Shown here: piece after piece, positions 44,151-55,600 of the stretch
Layout: the number at the start of each line of letters is the position of its first letter
Numbering within the stretch: position 1 is the stretch's first letter
Assembly (NCBI GenBank): GCA_016271365.2
Contig: JADMNL010000028.1
Coordinates: 52,780,001-52,844,000 of the forward strand
Direction of reading: 5' to 3'
DNA: 64,000 nucleotides
Source of the DNA: Neoceratodus forsteri
Taxonomy: Eukaryota > Chordata > Ceratodontiformes > Ceratodontidae
The notes under the pieces: generated by a model
What the model was told of the DNA's origin: nothing
Seen by the model: only the letters and a program-made list of their open reading frames with translations
Database searches by the model: none
Program-made: the position numbers and the translations under genes

Positions 44151-44310
44151 CTGACAGTTGTGCTTCAAAGTGCAGCAGACAGAGGTTTGAACTGAGCTCG
44201 AGCTCAACGTTCTATGTTCTGCATAGAAATTAACCCTCTACTGTCCGGGGCAGTTTGAGTGCTGGGGCTAACTGCAATAGTCAGAATATAGCAAGACTTC
44301 ATGTTGTTTG
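44151..44310 (-). repeat. DIRS terminal inverted repeat, right (copy D)
   Basis: CTGACAGTTGTGCTTC through GACTTCATGTTGTTTG, complementary to the left repeat of the same copy. Confidence 0.86.
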
Positions 44311-44639
44311 GATAGGGCACACCAGGGCAATGCATGATGCTGACAGGGAGGAGGGAAAGTAAGCATGAACATGCTCGCTGATCTGCCAAGGAGATGAGAC
44401 TATGGGGAGACAAATTCCTTCTACCACTGGTGCCAGACACTGGCACTCTCTTGGGCCTCCCTCCCTCTCTCTCCCACCTGACTGCATGTGTCTCCTGGGG
44501 GCACCATGCACAGAAGACCTTGTTGTTGGGGGGGGGCATAAAGATCTATGAAAGAAGTTAATGATGGCAGGGCTAGGATGTCTTTTGTTGCAGCCTGAGG
44601 GTTGGATGGGTGACACAGGTTAAATAGAATAAGAAAATC

Positions 44640-45195
44640 CCCTTCCTCAACCAAAGCCTCCTCCCATCTACTTCCGCACCAGAGAAAATTCGAACCCCCC
44701 CTTCCCCCACATCCCCATCAACCATCAAGTGAAATTCAAAGTTCCTCACCCATTTAGCACCCTCTCACCCACCTCCTTACCAAGTGAAGTTCAAACACCC
44801 CCTCCCCACCACTTTAGCATCCACCCACCTTCCAAAGTGAAATTTATATTATCCCATTCTCCTTCCCTATTTATCACTCTCTCCCACCTCTCAGAGGGAA
44901 ATGGGTCTGCCAGTATAGCCTACAGGCTAGAGTAATGAGCTTGGTACATCCAGCAGACCTAGGTTGAATCTCACAGCCTCCAGTTCCATACTGTGTGACC
45001 TTGAGCAAGTAATTTAACCTCCCCAGTGCTATTGGGTCACCCCTGAACAGGCCTTGGACCTAGTGGGCCTTATCCATTACCAAAGAATAAGAAACATTTA
45101 GAAGTCCTCTTTCCCTCTCATTTAGCATTATCCCAACTAGTGAAATCCCAAATCTCTCCTTGCCGCTACCCATTTGTCACCCTCTCACCCACCTC
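44640..45195. repeat. ~55-bp minisatellite, split by a SINE
   Basis: Units of about 45-60 bp repeat the pattern CACCCATTTAGCACCCTCTC, then ACC and AAGTGAAATTCAAA. They are visible at about 44690, 44735, 44790 and 44835, and resume at 45105-45195. A CORE-SINE (44905-45090) splits the array. The bases before it, 44311-44639, hold nothing I can name. Confidence 0.6.
44905..45090 (+). mobile_element. CORE-SINE/MIR-like element
   Basis: Plus orientation: GCCAGTATAGCCTACAGGCT (degraded A-box region), CTAGGTTGAATCTC (B box, one change), then the core ATACTGTGTGACCTTGAGCA. It matches the core of the copy at 17655-17828. Confidence 0.8.
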
Positions 45196-45480
45196 CCTCG
45201 GGAGGATACCTGTACTTAAGCTTTAAATGCAGTAAGCTGAAAGAATATGGTGCTGTATCTTTAAATGAGACAGAAGGAAGCCAGCTAGAGAGAAAGTGGG
45301 GGAAGGGCAGGGTTGAAGGTCAGATTGATACTGTATTAGTGAAAGAATGGAGGACTGTCTGGAAGAGATCAGTCCTGTGAGCTAGTATTAATTTCTTTAT
45401 TAAAGTGCTTTACTGTTCTTTGAAGAAAGGCTCTGTGTTTCCCCACACCTTGGTACATAATGTGATGTCAGAAGCTGGAA
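45196..45480 (+). mobile_element. possible solo LTR end with primer-binding region
   Basis: A promoter-like AT-rich segment ends in TTTATTAAAGTGCTTTACTG, a GGCTCTGTGTTTCCCCACACC stretch and then AATGTGATGTCAGAAGCTGG. That layout, a polyadenylation region followed by a GTCAGAAGC-type sequence, resembles the 3' end of a Gypsy LTR next to its primer-binding site. No second LTR or gag is visible, so this is tentative. Confidence 0.3.
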
Positions 45481-46184
45481 AATTTTGCAGGCAACTAAAA
45501 AATTAAAAAAAAAAGGAGTGACCCAGGAAAATGCCAAAATTCAATCCCGTGTGGAGTTCTCAGTTTGATATATCAGCTGACTGGCCTTGATAGGAGACAG
45601 AGCCTCACCAGATTCTGAGTAACAACCAAGCTCGACAAGGAAGATGTAAGGTAGAGGTTAGTTTGTTAGCCTGTTCTCTATGGGTAAGTGAAGTTGAACA
45701 TATTTACAAGTCATGTACCTTCATGACTGAAGGGGAAGAGGAGAATAACTATGATATAGTTCACAAGAAAATTGATTTTTTTAATACATAAAATCTTTAT
45801 TCTTAAAATTGTTATTCTCAAAAGAGAAGTCAAAGGAGAGAGCAACGTAACGATTTCCTTCCATGGAGTATTTAAGTACAGCTGGTGCAACATCAGCTTG
45901 AGAGGGTAAGTGTTCCATTTGAAGGGACTCCAGAAACATTTACAGTATGACCATTTCCCATTGTTAAAAGGCCCCACATCCTCTGTGTTCCAGTTAGCCA
46001 AGATTAACATTTTGTTGCCATGGTTGCTATGGCTAAGATCTTCTGAATTTTATCCATTTTTTGTTACCAAAATCATTAAATAATAAAAAGTTAGGGGACA
46101 TAGGGCAAGGTCCCTAGACACTTTCCTTAATTCTTTATATGTGGCATACCACCAGTGAGTGGTCTTTGGGCAACTCCTTTGACA
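45481..46184. other. intergenic DNA, no gene seen
   Basis: AT-rich, unstructured, no supported feature. Confidence 0.3.
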
Positions 46185-47300
46185 ATGTCCTACATTTATT
46201 TGTTTAGTTATTTATTGAATTCTTGGATTAAGACCTTTGAGCTAGCAAGCTTGTTTACAAAGGTTCCATGTCAAAATATTACAGACAAGTATACAAACAG
46301 TAAACATACTGTATAACAAGTAAAGGCAGTTTTCTGTTACAGGTTCAAGTACAGTGGTGTAAAAAACATCCAATTGGGTGAAATGACTAGTAAGAGAGAC
46401 AAGGTATAACAATTGAGAAAGATTTACAATTGTACCAAAAAAGGAAATAGTAACAGTATTGTACTGGGGTTAAGCTTAAGGCTACCAAGAGCAGGAGAAC
46501 ACAGTTCAGGTAGAGTTAAAGAGGGGTATAGTATTGGTGTTAGATAAAGGGGTAATAACTAAGGGATAATGAGGGTGGGGGTAGGAGCAGGAAAGAATGC
46601 ACCAATTAGGTTTCATTGCTGAAGGCAAGAGGTGTGGATACAGTATGGGTTACAAGGTGGGAAGGGTGGGGGCGAAGGAAAATGTGAAAGGGAGGCCCCA
46701 GAGGGATTACAGAGGTATGGCAATTAGCAGTAGGGATGGACAGAGTGGTAGAGGAGGTGAAGATTGCTATTAGGTAAGATTATGTTAGGATGAGGGGGAT
46801 TGCAAGGGTGGTGAGGGTAATTGCGAGTTGGGCATATACCTGAATGGCATCAGGGGACATAGTGGGTAATTGCTTAGTTGGGCGTATGACTGATTGCATC
46901 AGATTTATGTGTCACAGTTGCATGCACTGAAAGCAGCCAAATACATTTGTAATTTGGTTTTAAAGAGGCCTAATTTAGGTTCCATGAGCAGATCAGTGCT
47001 GAGAGAATTTAGCCAAAGGGGGGGCCCTATGCTCAAAAGAATGCTGCCCTTTCAAAGTGTGGCAAACGGGAATGTGGAAGACTGCTTTGCTGGACCCCCT
47101 GGTTTGTCTGTGGTTGGTGGAATAGCTGAGGAATTTCTGCAAATCTGGGAGTGCAAGGTCAACAGAGATTCTTTTGCTAGCAGACAAACCTGATATTGAA
47201 TCCTGTTGTTCAGGTTTAGCCATCCAGTGCTAGAGTATAGCTCACATGTGTGAGTTAGTCGGTGTGCTCCCAGCACGAGTCTGCAGGCTTTGTTTAGGAC
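46185..47300 (-). pseudogene. LINE ORF2 C-terminus and 3' UTR, antisense
   Basis: Minus-strand frames 47052-47396 and 46993-47223 join by a frameshift to read VLNKACRLVLGAHRLTH, ELYSSTGWLNLNNRIQYQVC and FLSYSTNHRQTRGSSKAVFH, then IPVCHTLKGQHSFEHRAP. This has the shape of the region after the RT in CR1/L2/Rex-type LINEs (N-K-A-R-L ... L-P-L..R). The low-coordinate side (46185-46990) is non-coding and would be the 3' UTR, ending in AATAAATAACTAAACAAATA on the minus strand. The family is unassigned. Confidence 0.6.
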
Positions 47301-47599
47301 AGTCCTTATTATGTTGGCTTGCGTGCATGTGCAAGCAACATCTTGCGCTAGTACGGGTTTTGAGGGCGCGGCTGCTGTTGGGCGAATGCAGGGCACGCAT
47401 CAGTAGGTGCGTCCCTCATTCCCCAATCAGCCTGCATGCCAGCGCCACACCATGCATTCATAATGGGGCGAGCACATCTAAGCAAAGGTCCGCTGCAGTC
47501 CAAGCAAAGCTCGTCATACGCAGTGGTCCTTTGCTTGCCGTGCTCGCCGCCATTATGACCATGGTCAGCGAGCGGGTGGCTATCTTACGCTTGCCGACA

Positions 47600-47978
47600 T
47601 CGGGGTGCCCAACCTTCTGTCGGCAACCCCATGTTTGTGGTGTCACAGGGGAGCCCACTCCCCGTCGGGCATACCCCCACAAATGTTGAATGCTGAGGGT
47701 GCCTCAATCCCCTCGCTCGCTGCCCCCGCTGTGTTTGCATGCCGACGGGGAGCCCACTCCCGTTAGCATCACCACCAACTGTTGAATGCCGAGGGGTGCT
47801 AATCCCTGGCTCGCGCCCGCTTTTCTTTGTTTGCGGTGGGGTGCCCAATCCCCGCCGGGTATTACCCCCTCAGTGTTGTGTGCCGCACGGATGTGCCCAA
47901 TCTCCGCCGGCTACTGACACCCCCCAAAACCTGATTTTAGGTGGCACGCTGGGAGCCCACCCCAGCATGCCAAATGCT
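47600..47978. repeat. hairpin array 1 (left end of block)
   Basis: Four or five units of 60-80 bp each contain an inverted repeat of the type GCCGACGGGG...CCCCGTCGGC around GAGCCCACT or GTGCCCAAT, spaced by A/C-rich ACCCCCCAC sequence. The array ends with GGCACGCTGGGAGCCCACCC joined to CAGCATGCC, another inverted repeat. It is very CpG-rich. Confidence 0.75.
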
Positions 47979-48215
47979 CTGTAACATGAAAACATCCCAT
48001 GACGGTTTTCCTTTTCCCAAAATGAAAACCGCTCTCGTAGTCTAGATGCCCCTCCCCACCGTACTCCACCCACTGCGCACCTGCCTCCCTCACCCCCACC
48101 CCATACGTACCTCCGGACTCGCGTGATGATCTTCCGTGGACCAGGAACACGTCTGCACTCTTCAAAGCTGACCGCGAACTGAGGAAATGCCGGTAAGCTG
48201 TATAATGCAATGAAT
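47979..48215 (-). other. conserved exon/intron-like module, copy 1
   Basis: On the minus strand an open segment encoding LPAFPQFAVSFEECRRVPGP (about 48112-48200) ends in GAG followed by GTACGTATGG, a donor-like sequence. 132 bp later a CATGTTACAG acceptor-like sequence occurs (47979-47988). The same arrangement is present in copies 2 and 3. No start, stop or polyadenylation context defines a gene, so this may be a decayed captured exon. Confidence 0.45.
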
Positions 48216-49240
48216 AGGGTTTTTTTCAACTTTGCTGCATATCTCAGGCATTTCTTGGAATTTTGGCACCAAATTTTCAACATGGGGCTTTTGGGGAACC
48301 TCCTCATGAATTCTGTCACTGTCATGGTGTTAATCGGCCTCGAAAGGTAATTCCGCAATCACTGCATGAAATCACCTTTCGGGACCCATTAACGAAATGA
48401 CAGTGCCAGTGTTCATGAGGTGGCCTCTCAAAAAGCCTATGTTCCAAATTTGGTGGAAAAATCCAACAAATGCCTGTTTTAATAGCTGCTATGCTATTCC
48501 TACGCAGGCTCGTGAATCTCGGCGATTCGCAATATTTTAACGCTGGATTTCAGCATTGCCATTTTTGTGCATCTCCTTGTGAACAGTACAGCTGTCATTT
48601 TCCACATCCTGCCCGAAATGTGTTTCTGCACTTCCGGCACACGATAGCGCAGTCGCTGTGGAAAATCAGTGTTTGGGCCAGATTATGAAAATGACAGTGA
48701 CACGGTTCATGAGCAGAGCTCCTGGAATGCCTATGTTGAAAATTTGGAGCTGATACTCCATAAAATGACTGTGTTACGAGCGTGCGTTGGCAGATTGCAC
48801 GCACGCTCGTACTGTCGTGCATTTGTGATATTTTCACTCTGGATTTTCACCATTCCCATTTTTCCACACCTCTTGATGAACAGTACAGCCATCACTTCAC
48901 ATATCCTGCCCAAAATGTGTTTCCGTGCTTCCGGCGCAGAATAGCGTGGTCGCTGTGCGAAATCACTTCTTGGGACACTTTAAGGAAATGACAGTGACAC
49001 TGTACATGAGCAGAGGTGCTAAAATGCCTATGTTGAAAATTTGGTGCAGAACGCCCATAAACTGGCAGTGCTGCAAGCGTGCCTTGCATATTTCCCACGC
49101 ACTTGCAACTCCGCAAATTCCGCAGATATTTGTATGCCACATTTTCAGCACTGGCATTTTATTACACCTCCTTATGAACTGTGCAGCTGTCATTTTTCAC
49201 ATCCTGCCCAGCATGTTTTCCCACACTGCACTAACAAACA
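48216..49240. repeat. SatA array 1, quasi-palindromic ~300-bp units
   Basis: 48268-48466 is a palindrome with arms of about 85 bp: CCAAATTTTCAACATGGGGC...GAAAGGTAATT pairs with GAAATCACCTTTCG...CCTATGTTCCAAATTTGG. It is followed by about two and a half ~300-bp units, each with a CACACCTCCTTATGAACAGT arm, a CACTTCCGGCGCAGAATAGC centre, the opposite arm, and a second dyad GAGCGTGCGTT...ACGCACGCTC (48778-48810). Frames on both strands are incidental. Confidence 0.8.
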
Positions 49241-50390
49241 CCCAAAGGGACACCCTAATGTCTCTCACTCTCTGCAGGGTGGGGGTGGGTTGGCATCAGT
49301 TCAATACTTGACTGCCACTCCTATGCTGCATCTCTCTAACTCCTGCACTGCCAATGGCAGCAAGACAACATTTGGCATTGACAAATGCTTGTTCTCTTAA
49401 GGGTAGTGTCAGTGCTTGCTCCATAGAAAACCAGGCCATAATCTGTGACTGATAGCACTGAGCTGTTAACTGTAAGCTTTATGCATTTGCCCTTTGACCA
49501 CAGCCATGCCAACAAGAGGCATCCATTTTAACTTTCATGGTACGTCCTTCCCAGCATTTTGTATTGAATTTACTTATTTCTTGCATAAACATATAATTTT
49601 TTAGCTTGTCACCAATAATTTGATCATTGTTAGCCTAATACCGAAAGACTGGTTTCTCAATTCCATTTTTCTTCATAAGGTCCTCTCTGATCTTCATTAT
49701 TCTGCTATATCATCTAGTGTAAAATACCCCTAAACCCTCCTGCTTTAACTTTTTAATGAACTTTTCCTCTCTCTTACCAGAATAAATAGAATGGGTGAGT
49801 CAGATGTTAGGTCTTAGTAGAGCAGAGAGAGATCATTCTATACAAGCATCTGTCAATGCCGAACATTTGATGCAGTGGAAGATGCCTGCTCCTGAACCTT
49901 GTTTATGTCCTTGAGGTACTTGAACATTTTGTGCCCTGTGCCAGACTACCCATCTTGTTAATCAGCCTTCAGTGTTGGTCGGTGTCGAAGGCTTTCCTGG
50001 AATCAAGGTAGGTGATGTCCACTGCCCCTCCCTGATTTACTTCCTTACTGAAGCATTAGGGTTTCCAATCCTAATGCCAACCCCCACCCCCACCCTGCAG
50101 AGACTGACAGGCATTGGGGGGTGTCTTTGGGTCATCAGCCATAATGTTCACACCATTCCACCTCACCCTACCCTGCAAACACCAACAGGCATCACGGTGT
50201 GCCTTGCGGTCTTTGGCCATTACGCTCACCCCATTCCATAAGGAAAAAAGCTGAGATGGGTGCAGCATAGGAATGTCATGAGCATTATGGCTGACAAACC
50301 CGAGTCACACCCTCAACACCTGTCAGTCTGTACATGGTGGGGGTGAGGGGTGGGGCGTTACGGTTTGAAACCCTAACGCCCTGGGCGTTT
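49241..50390. other. spacer with CR1 trace and palindromes
   Basis: About 49890-50045 is a degraded antisense CR1 piece; its reverse complement reads QGGAVDITYLDSRKAFD, the RT palm of CR1. Two ~72-bp direct repeats lie at 50090-50235 (CACCCTGCAGAGACTGACAG and CTACCCTGCAAACACCAACA types). Palindromes GCATTAGG...CCTAATGC (50056-50080) and GCGTTACGGTTTGAAACCCTAACGC (50357-50381) mark the ends of this spacer. 49365-49400 matches 56187-56218 (AACATTTGGCATTGACAAAT). Confidence 0.5.
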
Positions 50391-50690
50391 GTTAGTATTT
50401 TCTCTGCAGATTTTCAACATGGGCTTTTTGGGACCCCACCTCATGAACAGTGGCACTATCATTTCGTTACTCAATACCGAAAAGGTGATTTTGCACAGCG
50501 ACCATGCCACAGGTGCAAAAACACATTTCAGGCAGGATGTGAAAAAAATGACAGCTGTACTGTTCATGAGGAGGTGTGAAAAAATGTTAATGTTGAAAAT
50601 CTGGAGTGAAAATATGAAAGATTGGTGAAGTTATGAGCGTGCAAAGAAACTATGCAACGCACGCATGTAATGCAATCATTTTTATGTTAA
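50391..50690. repeat. SatA array 2 (single unit)
   Basis: One SatA unit: GATTTTCAACATGGGCTTTT, then ACCTCATGAACAGTGGCACT, then the reverse arm with AGCTGTACTGTTCATGAGGAG and ATGTTGAAAATC. It reads directly into the second CpG-rich leader. Confidence 0.7.
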
Positions 50691-51318
50691 TTGCGCGCAT
50701 GCGCAAGAAACATGTTGTGGCAGGTTTTTCCACAAGCAGGTTGTGGAGGCGTGGCACTGTTGTGGTCAATGCCCCCACAGCCTGTAAAGGCTTGTCCCGC
50801 TTCCCCCAATGCCGTGACACGCTGCTGCTGACACTAGTTCAGCCACTATGCCACCAACTTGTAAAAAAATTAGCCGCTACAATCAAGGGCTGCTTCGTCA
50901 TTGCAGCATCAGCCATTCGTTACAATGAGGGAGTGACCTGTCATTGCAGGATGGGACCCTGAAACAGTGATATTGTTTATGAACATGGCAGTGGCTTGCC
51001 GCTGTGTTCACAAACAATATTAACCCCACCCCCACCAGCCGAGGGGGTGCCCAATCCCCCTTGGCAGCATGTGCCCCCCCACCATGTTTGTTTGCCGACT
51101 GGGGCCCCAATCCCCATCGGCTTCAGTTCCATAAGTTAACTACCCCTGCTTATGGTGTTTGCCAACGGGGTGCCCAATCCCCATCAGCATAATGTCACCT
51201 CCCCCCAGTTTCTTGTGTGCCGACGGGAGTGCCCAGTCCTCCATCAGCTACAGCTACCCCCCCAAAACAGAAGACTCTGTTGGCACACTGGGAGCCCACC
51301 CCAGCATGCCACATGCCC
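50691..51318. repeat. CpG-rich leader and hairpin array 2
   Basis: 50691-51000 resembles the left outer leader at 47310-47600. It includes a dyad: GATATTGTTTATGAACATGG pairs imperfectly with the region TGTTCACAAACAATATT. From 51010 come hairpin units GCCGAGGGGGTGCCCAATCC, GCCAACGGGGTGCCCAATCC and GCCGACGGGAGTGCCCAGTCC. The array closes with TTGGCACACTGGGAGCCCAC and CCAGCATGCCA, as in array 1. Confidence 0.7.
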
Positions 51319-51590
51319 CTGTAAAATTAAAAAAATGGTCCCACAATGTCATTTTTTTTTTTAACCTGTAAAGAAGGAAATGGTCCCTCGGCGGTCTCCC
51401 AGCCCCCCCTCCCGCAACCCGCGCCCACCCTCTGTGCACCCTGCCTCCCCACACCCCCCTCATCCCATACTTACCTCTAGAGTCTGGCGGGATGATCTTC
51501 AGTGGACCGGGAACACGTCTGCACTCTTCAAAGCCGACTGCGAACTGAGGAAATGCCGGTAAGCTGTATAATTGAATAAATAGGGTTTTT
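51319..51590 (-). other. conserved exon/intron-like module, copy 2
   Basis: The minus strand encodes LPAFPQFAVGFEECRRVPGP, then ends GAG followed by a consensus-like donor GTAAGTATGGGATG at 51474. Acceptor-like TTCTTTACAG and AATTTTACAG follow at 51366 and 51319. The peptide and splice-like signals match copies 1 and 3. Confidence 0.45.
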
Positions 51591-52655
51591 TCAACTTTGA
51601 CGCGTATCTCGGGCATTTTTTGGAATTGTGGCACCAAATTTTCAACATGGGGTTTTTGGGAGCCCTCCTCATGAATTCTATGACTGTCATGGCGTTAATC
51701 GGCCTTGAAAGGTGATTTCATGGTCACTGCACGGAATCACCTTTTGGGACCGATTAACGAAACGACAGTGCCAGAGTTCATGAGGAGGGCTCTCAAAAAG
51801 CCTATGCTGCAAATTTGGTGGACAAAATCCAAAAAATGACTGTTTTACGAGCGCGCATTGCGCAGTTGCTACACACATTCGTAACTTTGTGAATTTGCAA
51901 TATTTTCACCCCAGATTTTCAACATTGACATTTTTTCACACCTCCTTGTGAACAGTACAGCTGTCATTTTCACACCCTGGCCAAAATGTGTTTTCGCACT
52001 TCCGGTGCAGAATAGCGCGGTCGCTGTGGGAAATCAGTGTTTGGGACAGATTATGAAAATGATAGTGACACTGTTCATAAGCAGAGGTCCTAAAATGCCT
52101 ATGCTGAAAATTTGGGGACGATACTCCATAAAATGAGTGTGCTACGAGCTTGCGGTGCGCAGTTTCCACGCACGCTCACACCTTCGCAACTTTGCAATAT
52201 TTTGACTCCAGATTTTCAACATTGCCATTTTTCCACACCTCCTTATGAACAGTGCAGCTGTCATTTTTCACATCCTGGCCGAAATGTGTTTTTGCTTTTC
52301 CGGTGCACAATAGCGCGGTTGCTGTGGGAAATCAGTGTTCAAGACACATTAAGAAAATCACACTGACACTGTTCATGAGGAGAGATCCTAAAATGCCTAT
52401 GTTGAAAATTTTGTGATGAAAGTCCATAACATGGCTGTGTTACCAACGTGCGTTGTGCAGTTTCCACGCAGCCATGTAACTTGGCAAATTAGTAATATTT
52501 TCACGCCACATTTTCAACACTGGCATTTTTACACACCTCCTTATGAACAGTACAGCTGTCATTTTTCACATCCTGGCCGAAATGTGTTTTCGCACTTCCG
52601 GCACACAATACCGCAGTCGCTGTCGGAAATCAGTGTTTGGGACAGATTAGGATGA
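51591..52655. repeat. SatA array 3
   Basis: The palindrome of about 195 bp at 51630-51825 (ATGGCGTTAATCGGCC... paired with GACCGATTAACGAAACG) is followed by about three ~290-bp SatA units. Each unit has GTGCAGCTGTCATTTTTCAC, a TAGCGCGGTTGCTGTG-type centre and ACTGTTCATGAGGAGA. The second dyad at each junction is TACGAGCTTGCGGTGCGCAG paired with CACGCACGCTCACA and its variants. SatB starts at about 52655. Confidence 0.8.
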
Positions 52656-55600
52656 AGTGAGTGGGGGGGGGGAGTGATTGAGCTCAACCAAGCTCTGTCG
52701 GGACTGCTGCGGATTTCTTTGTGGGCAGGAAAAGGCGACAACGCAGGCAAGAGCCCAGTACAAAAGGGCAGCCTGCAGTGCCGGGAGACACAGAACGAGC
52801 GAGTGAGGGAGGGGGAGTGAGTGAGCTCAATGGAGCTCTGTTGGGACTGCTGCGGATTTGTTTGTGGGCAGAAAAAGGCAGCAATGCATGCAGGGCTTGA
52901 GTACAAAAGGGCAGCTTGCAGCGGTGGGACAAACAGAACGAGCAAGTGAGAGAGAGGGACTGAGCGAGCTCAACAGAGCTCTATCGTCACTGCTACAGAT
53001 TTCTTTGTGGGCAGATAAGGGTGGCTATGCTGGCAGGAGCATAGTACAGAAGGGCAGCCTGCAGCGCCGGCAGAAACGGAATGAGCAAGTGAGACGGGGG
53101 AGTGAGTGAGGCCAACAGAGCTGTGTCGGGACTGCTGCAGATTTCTTTGTGGGCAGTTAATTTATTTATAGGAAATATGTACATATCAAGCAACAACAAA
53201 ATGGTGAAATTTGCAGATGACACCAAAATCGGGGGAAAAGCTACTAACCAAACCAAAGACTCTGGTCTACAATCAGAACTGTTGTTAATTGAACAATGGG
53301 CATCTATAAATGAGATGTACTTTAATGTCTCCAAATGTGCAACTCTCCACCTGGGAAAAAACAATCCACTGCAAACATATTACTTAAATAACATGGCTAT
53401 TAAAATATCTTCAGTAGAAAAAGACTTAGGTATCCTGGTTAATAACAACTTGTCCTCCACATCACATTGCACTAAAATAACCAACCAAGCAAAAGTCACT
53501 CTGAGAAGGATCAATAAAACTTTCATAAACAAGACTGAACAATGTCTACTCCCACTCTATAAATCTCATGTTAGACCATTTTTGGACTATTGTTTCCCCT
53601 TTTGGAACCCTTATTTAACTTCTGACATCAATAAGATTGAAAGTATCCAACACAAGGCAACAAAACTAATACCCCACCTTTCCAAACTCAATTACACTAT
53701 TAGATTAGAACAAACAGGTTTACACACACTATCTCAAAGAAGACTCAGAGGGGACTTATTATTATTATTCAAAATCACAGCAAACACTGAACAGATGCAA
53801 AACTGTGGCCTCAAATATTCCACTAGAAAAACAGCCGCAAGACTACACAATAGACAACTGGAGATTATGAGAGCTAAAACCAACAAAAGAATGAATTTCT
53901 TCACTATAAGAGCACCCAGAATATGGAACAAATTACCCCAGGAAATAGTTGACTCGCCTAATATATTGACGTTCAAAAATAAACTGGATAAATGGCTAAC
54001 CAACTAGGGATTTACTCAATGATCCACAAATGTGGAGGACAACCACGATGGGCTAGTCGACTTCTTTTGTCCCACACCACCAAAGTAAAAAAAAAAAAAA
54101 CAAGACAAAAATGCCAACAGAGGCAGAAGCCCAGTACAAAAGGGCAGCCTGCAGCGCCATGAGAAACAGAATGAGCGAGTGAGACAGGGAGAGTGAGCAA
54201 CCTCAACAGAGCTGTGTCAGGACAGCTGCAGATTTCTTTGTGGGCAGGAAAAGGTGCCAATGCAGCCAGGAGGCCAAAGAGAAGCCTGCAGCGCCTTGGA
54301 GAAACAGAATGAGCGAGTGACAGAGGGTGAGTGAGCGAGCTTGACGGAGGTCTATCGTCACTGCTGCAGATTTCTTTGTGGGCAGGAAAAAGTGGCAATG
54401 TAGGCAGGAGCCCAGTACAAAAGGCCAGCCTGCAGCCCCCACAGAAACGGAATGAGCGAGTGACAGAGGGCGAGTGAGCGACCTCAATGGAGCTGTGTCA
54501 GGACTGCTGCACATCTCTTTGTGGGCAGACAAAGTTGCCAATGCAGGCAGGAACCCAGTACAAAAGGGAAGCCTGCAGCAGTGGGAGACACGGAATGAGT
54601 GAGTGAGGGAAGGGGAGTGAGTGAGCTCAACGGAGCTCTGTTGGGACTGCTGCGGATTTCTTTGTGGGCAGAAAAAGACAGCAATACATGCAGGGGCCCA
54701 GTACAAAACAGCAGCCTGCAGCGGTGGGAGGAACAGAACGAACAAGTGAGAGAGGGGGAGTGAGTGAGAGAGCTCAACGGAGCTCTATCATGACTGCTGC
54801 AGATTTTTTTTGTGCCCAGAAGAAGGTGGCAATACAGGTAGGAGCCCAGTAGAAAAGGGCAGCCTGCAGCACCGGCAGAAACTGCACGAGCGAGTGAGAG
54901 AGGGGGACTGAGCGAGCTCAATGGAGCTCTGTCGGGATTGCTGCAGATTTGTTTGTGGGCAGAAAAAGGTGCCAACAGAGGCAGGAGATCACTACAAAAT
55001 TGTAGCCTGCAGTGCCAGGAGAAACAGAATGAGCGAGTGAGACAGGCTGAGTGAGCGACCTCAACAGAGCTCTATCGGGACAGCTGCGAATTTCTTTGTG
55101 GGCAGAAAAAGGTGCCAATGCAGGCAGAAGCCCAGTACAAAAGGGCAGCCTGCAGCGCCAAGAGAAACACAATAAGTGAGTGAGAGAGAGGCAGTAAGCA
55201 AGCTCAACGGAGCTCTAGCATGACTGCTGTGGATTTCTTTGTGGGCAGGAAAAAGGCAGCAGCGCAGGCAGGAACCCAGAACAAAAGGCCAGCCTGCAGC
55301 GCCGGCAGAAATGGAACGAGCGAGTGAGAGAGGGGGAGTGAACTGCCTCAACGGACCTGTGTCAGGACTGCTGCAGATTTCTTTGTGGGCAGAAAAAGCC
55401 ACCAGGAGCCCAGTACAAAAGGGCAGCCTGCAGCACCAGCAGAAACAGAATGAGCGAGTGACAAAGGAGGAGTGACCCATCTCAACAGAGCTGTGTCGGG
55501 ACAGCTGCAGATTTCTTTGTGGGCAGCAAAACCTGCCAGTGCAGACAGAAACCCAGTACAAAAAAGTAGCCTGCAACACCAGGAGAAACAGAATGAGAAA

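Larger units (their letters stand above)
39649..44310 (-). mobile_element. DIRS-like retrotransposon copy D, internally deleted
   Basis: Both ends are present: AAG plus AAAAAATTACTCACC at 39649, and CTTCATGTTGTTTG at 44310. The internal complementary region lies at 40113-40213. The interior lacks nearly all of the reverse transcriptase: at about 41996-42045 the RNase H sequence passes through about 60 bp of RT sequence straight into gag. A SINE sits in gag (43171-43613). The terminal AAG is clear at the left, but the right end is followed by GAT. Confidence 0.9.

Noticed and set aside
45196..45480. A link between the LTR-like segment and the Gypsy remnant at 38490-39610
   Set aside because: Orientation differs and 5.6 kb of DIRS and other sequence lie between; no matching second LTR was seen.
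53102..53157. ATG start of the 301-codon frame ending at 54007
   Set aside because: The first ~18 codons are SatB sequence; the LINE part starts at about 53158.
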